A stretch of 64,000 nt of DNA from Candidatus Bruticola papionis. Its GTDB lineage: Bacteria; Vulcanimicrobiota; Xenobia; Xenobiales; Xenobiaceae. The stretch is taken from positions 30,877 through 94,876 of the forward strand of contig DHKB01000022.1 of NCBI GenBank assembly GCA_002407045.1, written 5' to 3'. The position numbers were made by a program, and so were the translations under genes. Below, in pieces: positions 62,471-64,000 of this stretch (positions within the stretch are counted from its first letter, which is position 1; the number at the start of each line of letters is the position of its first letter). Below the pieces are notes generated by a model. That model saw only the letters and a program-made list of their open reading frames with translations, did not search any database and was not told the DNA's origin.

Positions 62471-63757
62471 ATGTGCTGGGCTTCAACCCTTCTGGCCGTT
62501 CCCGCTCTTACAGTTTTAGCTCTTGAATTTATTGCTTCATCTCGCGCCGACGCCGTCGTCAGAGCCGCCGCCGAGCAAGTAGATAATATGCGCGTCGAGT
62601 ATCCCGACGCCAGCCACGCTCGCTTGCGCTTTTCTTTTCCTTTCCAAAATTCCGGTACTCAACAGGGCTTAGTCATTGATGCTCACGCTTGCTTACAACC
62701 TATCGGCTTGCGCTATTCCGATTTACATCCTATCGTAAGTTTAATCAATCCTGAAGCTCCCAGAGAAGACGGTTACTGGGAAGCTGTCATCATTAAACCT
62801 GGTAAAAAACTGACCGCCGAAGTCGAAATTTGGTTGACTGCTCCCGACGTCCGTAAAGCCGTCGCCGAATTGGGTGAATTCCGCGTAGATATCAACTTCA
62901 AATACTACTGCCGCACCCCTATGAAGTATAAACGTCAAGTTATTACCCTTAATGCCGCCGAGTTTAAGGAAGTAGCTCCCGAAAGACGCAAAGCCGTCAG
63001 CGTCAAGCCTCCCAAAAAGGAAATTGCTCCTGACGCTCCGGCCGTTCCCGTTCCTACCCGCTTGCTCATGCCTGGCGACGATATTATTGACGTAGTAAAA
63101 GAATACACTGCCGATATAGCCAAGCCCGGTGACATTATCGCCTTAGCCGAAAGCCCTGTAGCCATTATGCAAGGCCGCGTTGCCTATTGTGAGGATATTA
63201 AACCTCGCTACTTGGCCCGCCGTCTCAATATGGTCTTTGATATGAACTCCTCTCTCTCATCTGTCTACTCCTTGGAAATGGCCTTCCGCGAAGTCGGCAC
63301 TTGGAAGATCCTTTATGGTATGTTCCGCGGTTTGATTGGTAAAATTATCGGTCGTCCCGGTGAGTTCTATCGCATTACTGGCCGTATGGTAGCCGCTATC
63401 GACGATTGCACCGGTACTTTGCCTCCCTTCGATAAACATGTAGTCTTGGCTCCGGCTTATCCTCAAAAAGTATGCCAAGAGATTAAAGAAGCTACCGGTT
63501 TCGATGTAACTATTGTCGACGCCAATGACTTGGGTAAAGTTGATGTATTAGCTATTACCGATCCCAACCGTAAAGCCGAAGTAGTTGAAGCTTTGAAGCC
63601 CAATCCTCAGGGCAACGCCGGCGAAATGACTCCTTTGGTAGTTATTAGAGATCGCCGTGTCACTCCAACTACAGTAAACGTAGTTAAGACTGAGCCTATG
63701 CCTGCCGTAAAGCCAGCTACAAAACCTGCTACAGAAGTTCCGGTTCCTCAAGCCTAA
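62471..63757 (+). CDS. Membrane-anchored or exported protein, unknown function
   Basis: A 428-residue protein. GGAGGA lies six bases before the ATG at 62471, so I reject the upstream frame. The start is a hydrophobic stretch (about residues 4-22), either a signal or an anchor. A beta-rich domain (about 30-165) and then an alpha-beta domain with a Pro- and Lys-rich linker follow; KVCQEIKEATGFDVTIVDANDLG and VVIRDRR lie near the end. The family is unknown to me. Codon use here is richer in C-ending codons than that of its neighbours. It follows the ECF genes by about 60 bases. Confidence 0.7.
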   Translation: MCWASTLLAVPALTVLALEFIASSRADAVVRAAAEQVDNMRVEYPDASHARLRFSFPFQNSGTQQGLVIDAHACLQPIGLRYSDLHPIVSLINPEAPREDGYWEAVIIKPGKKLTAEVEIWLTAPDVRKAVAELGEFRVDINFKYYCRTPMKYKRQVITLNAAEFKEVAPERRKAVSVKPPKKEIAPDAPAVPVPTRLLMPGDDIIDVVKEYTADIAKPGDIIALAESPVAIMQGRVAYCEDIKPRYLARRLNMVFDMNSSLSSVYSLEMAFREVGTWKILYGMFRGLIGKIIGRPGEFYRITGRMVAAIDDCTGTLPPFDKHVVLAPAYPQKVCQEIKEATGFDVTIVDANDLGKVDVLAITDPNRKAEVVEALKPNPQGNAGEMTPLVVIRDRRVTPTTVNVVKTEPMPAVKPATKPATEVPVPQA

Positions 63758-63808
63758 GATAAAAAGGCTAAAACGGTAAGCACCACCTTGCCGTACAAAA
63801 GCTCATAA

Positions 63809-63850
63809 ATATAGCCCCGGCCAGAGTTTTCTAGCCGGGGCTATATATTT
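63809..63850. terminator. Strong bidirectional terminator before tatC
   Basis: ATATAGCCCCGGC (63809-63821) pairs perfectly with GCCGGGGCTATAT (63833-63845), and a T-run follows on plus. It lies between the unknown gene on plus and tatC on minus. Confidence 0.88.
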
Positions 63851-63874
63851 TGTTTAATCAAGTAAAATTGAGCA

Positions 63875-64000
63875 TTATTTAGCAAAGCGCAAGAAAAGCA
63901 AGCTTAGCTCAAATAAGGCTATAATAGGGCCAGCCACCACGGCACAAGTAAAAGCATCGGGCGTAGGGGTGATAATCGCTGTCAGAACTAAAATAGTAAA
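63875..64000 (-). CDS. tatC: 3' end of tatC, twin-arginine translocase subunit (partial)
   Basis: The last 41 codons of a minus-strand gene cut by the right edge. The residues read LTAIITPTPDAFT, then a hydrophobic helix, LFELSLLFLRFAK, and TAA. This is the sixth helix region and end of TatC, the docking subunit of the twin-arginine translocation pathway. The match is to the typical TPPDPFTQ/E-hydrophobic ending. It implies export of folded proteins. Confidence 0.8.
   Translation of the reverse strand, partial: FTILVLTAIITPTPDAFTCAVVAGPIIALFELSLLFLRFAK

Noticed and set aside
1..64000. CRISPR arrays, insertion sequences, rRNA and prophage
   Set aside because: No regularly spaced repeats, transposase or integrase motifs, rRNA segments or phage structural genes were seen on reading both strands.

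Overview
The window is a compact, moderately AT-rich bacterial chromosome segment of about 58 genes, with short intergenic gaps, many hairpin terminators and several convincing TTG/GTG starts. Gene content suggests a heterotrophic, probably anaerobic or host-associated bacterium: histidine degradation to glutamate, ECF-type vitamin uptake, a PduO-type corrinoid adenosyltransferase, glycogen synthase and cell-shape genes. It does not look like a well-studied phylum. The TPR-fused Ser/Thr kinase, the cdaA-cdaR-glmM order, the Rho with a long disordered insert and the many family-less proteins fit a deep lineage near Cyanobacteria/Melainabacteria, Armatimonadota or Eremiobacterota. That placement is inference only.

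Layout. 1-4.2 kb: a Ser-rich membrane protein, hpt, a coiled-coil zinc-ribbon protein, then a convergent set with a DUF2993-like protein, an FmdB-type zinc ribbon and a small protein. 4.4-10.1 kb: a SerA-like dehydrogenase, a secreted 5'-nucleotidase, PilT and GlgA. 10.3-18.5 kb: a tight six-gene cassette on the minus strand made of two mutually related unknown proteins, three BrxD/DUF2791-like P-loop ATPases and an Lhr/BrxHI-like helicase. It begins four bases after glmM, and the c-di-AMP genes cdaA-cdaR lie upstream. 22.1-24.8 kb: a RibU-like ECF S component, CutA, an unknown protein and a strong TPP riboswitch in front of a gene with no visible thiamin link. 25-35 kb: a large acidic protein, cysK divergent from an Rrf2 regulator with a shared operator-like 14-mer, a kinase-TPR protein, a radical SAM protein and rho. 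35-42 kb: ABC exporters, a membrane-anchored protein and a zinc-ribbon protein. 42-49.5 kb: ftsZ, mrdA, mreD, mreC, mreB and maf. 49.5-58.3 kb: corrinoid adenosyltransferase, rpsT, a uridine-kinase-like protein, ahcY, Nif3, hutI, glutamate formiminotransferase, formylglutamate hydrolase and an M29 aminopeptidase. 58.3-64 kb: an alpha/beta hydrolase, an ECF transporter built from two fused proteins, an unknown exported or anchored protein and the 3' end of tatC.

The best candidate for an undescribed system is the 10.3-18.5 kb cassette. Its ATPases and helicase resemble accessory parts of BREX-type defence loci, but the window contains no PglX methylase, PglZ phosphatase or PglW kinase, and the two leading proteins match no family I recognise. 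Second is the TPP riboswitch, which sits upstream of an unrelated gene and has a perfect 12-nt complement of its conserved core about 100 nt upstream.
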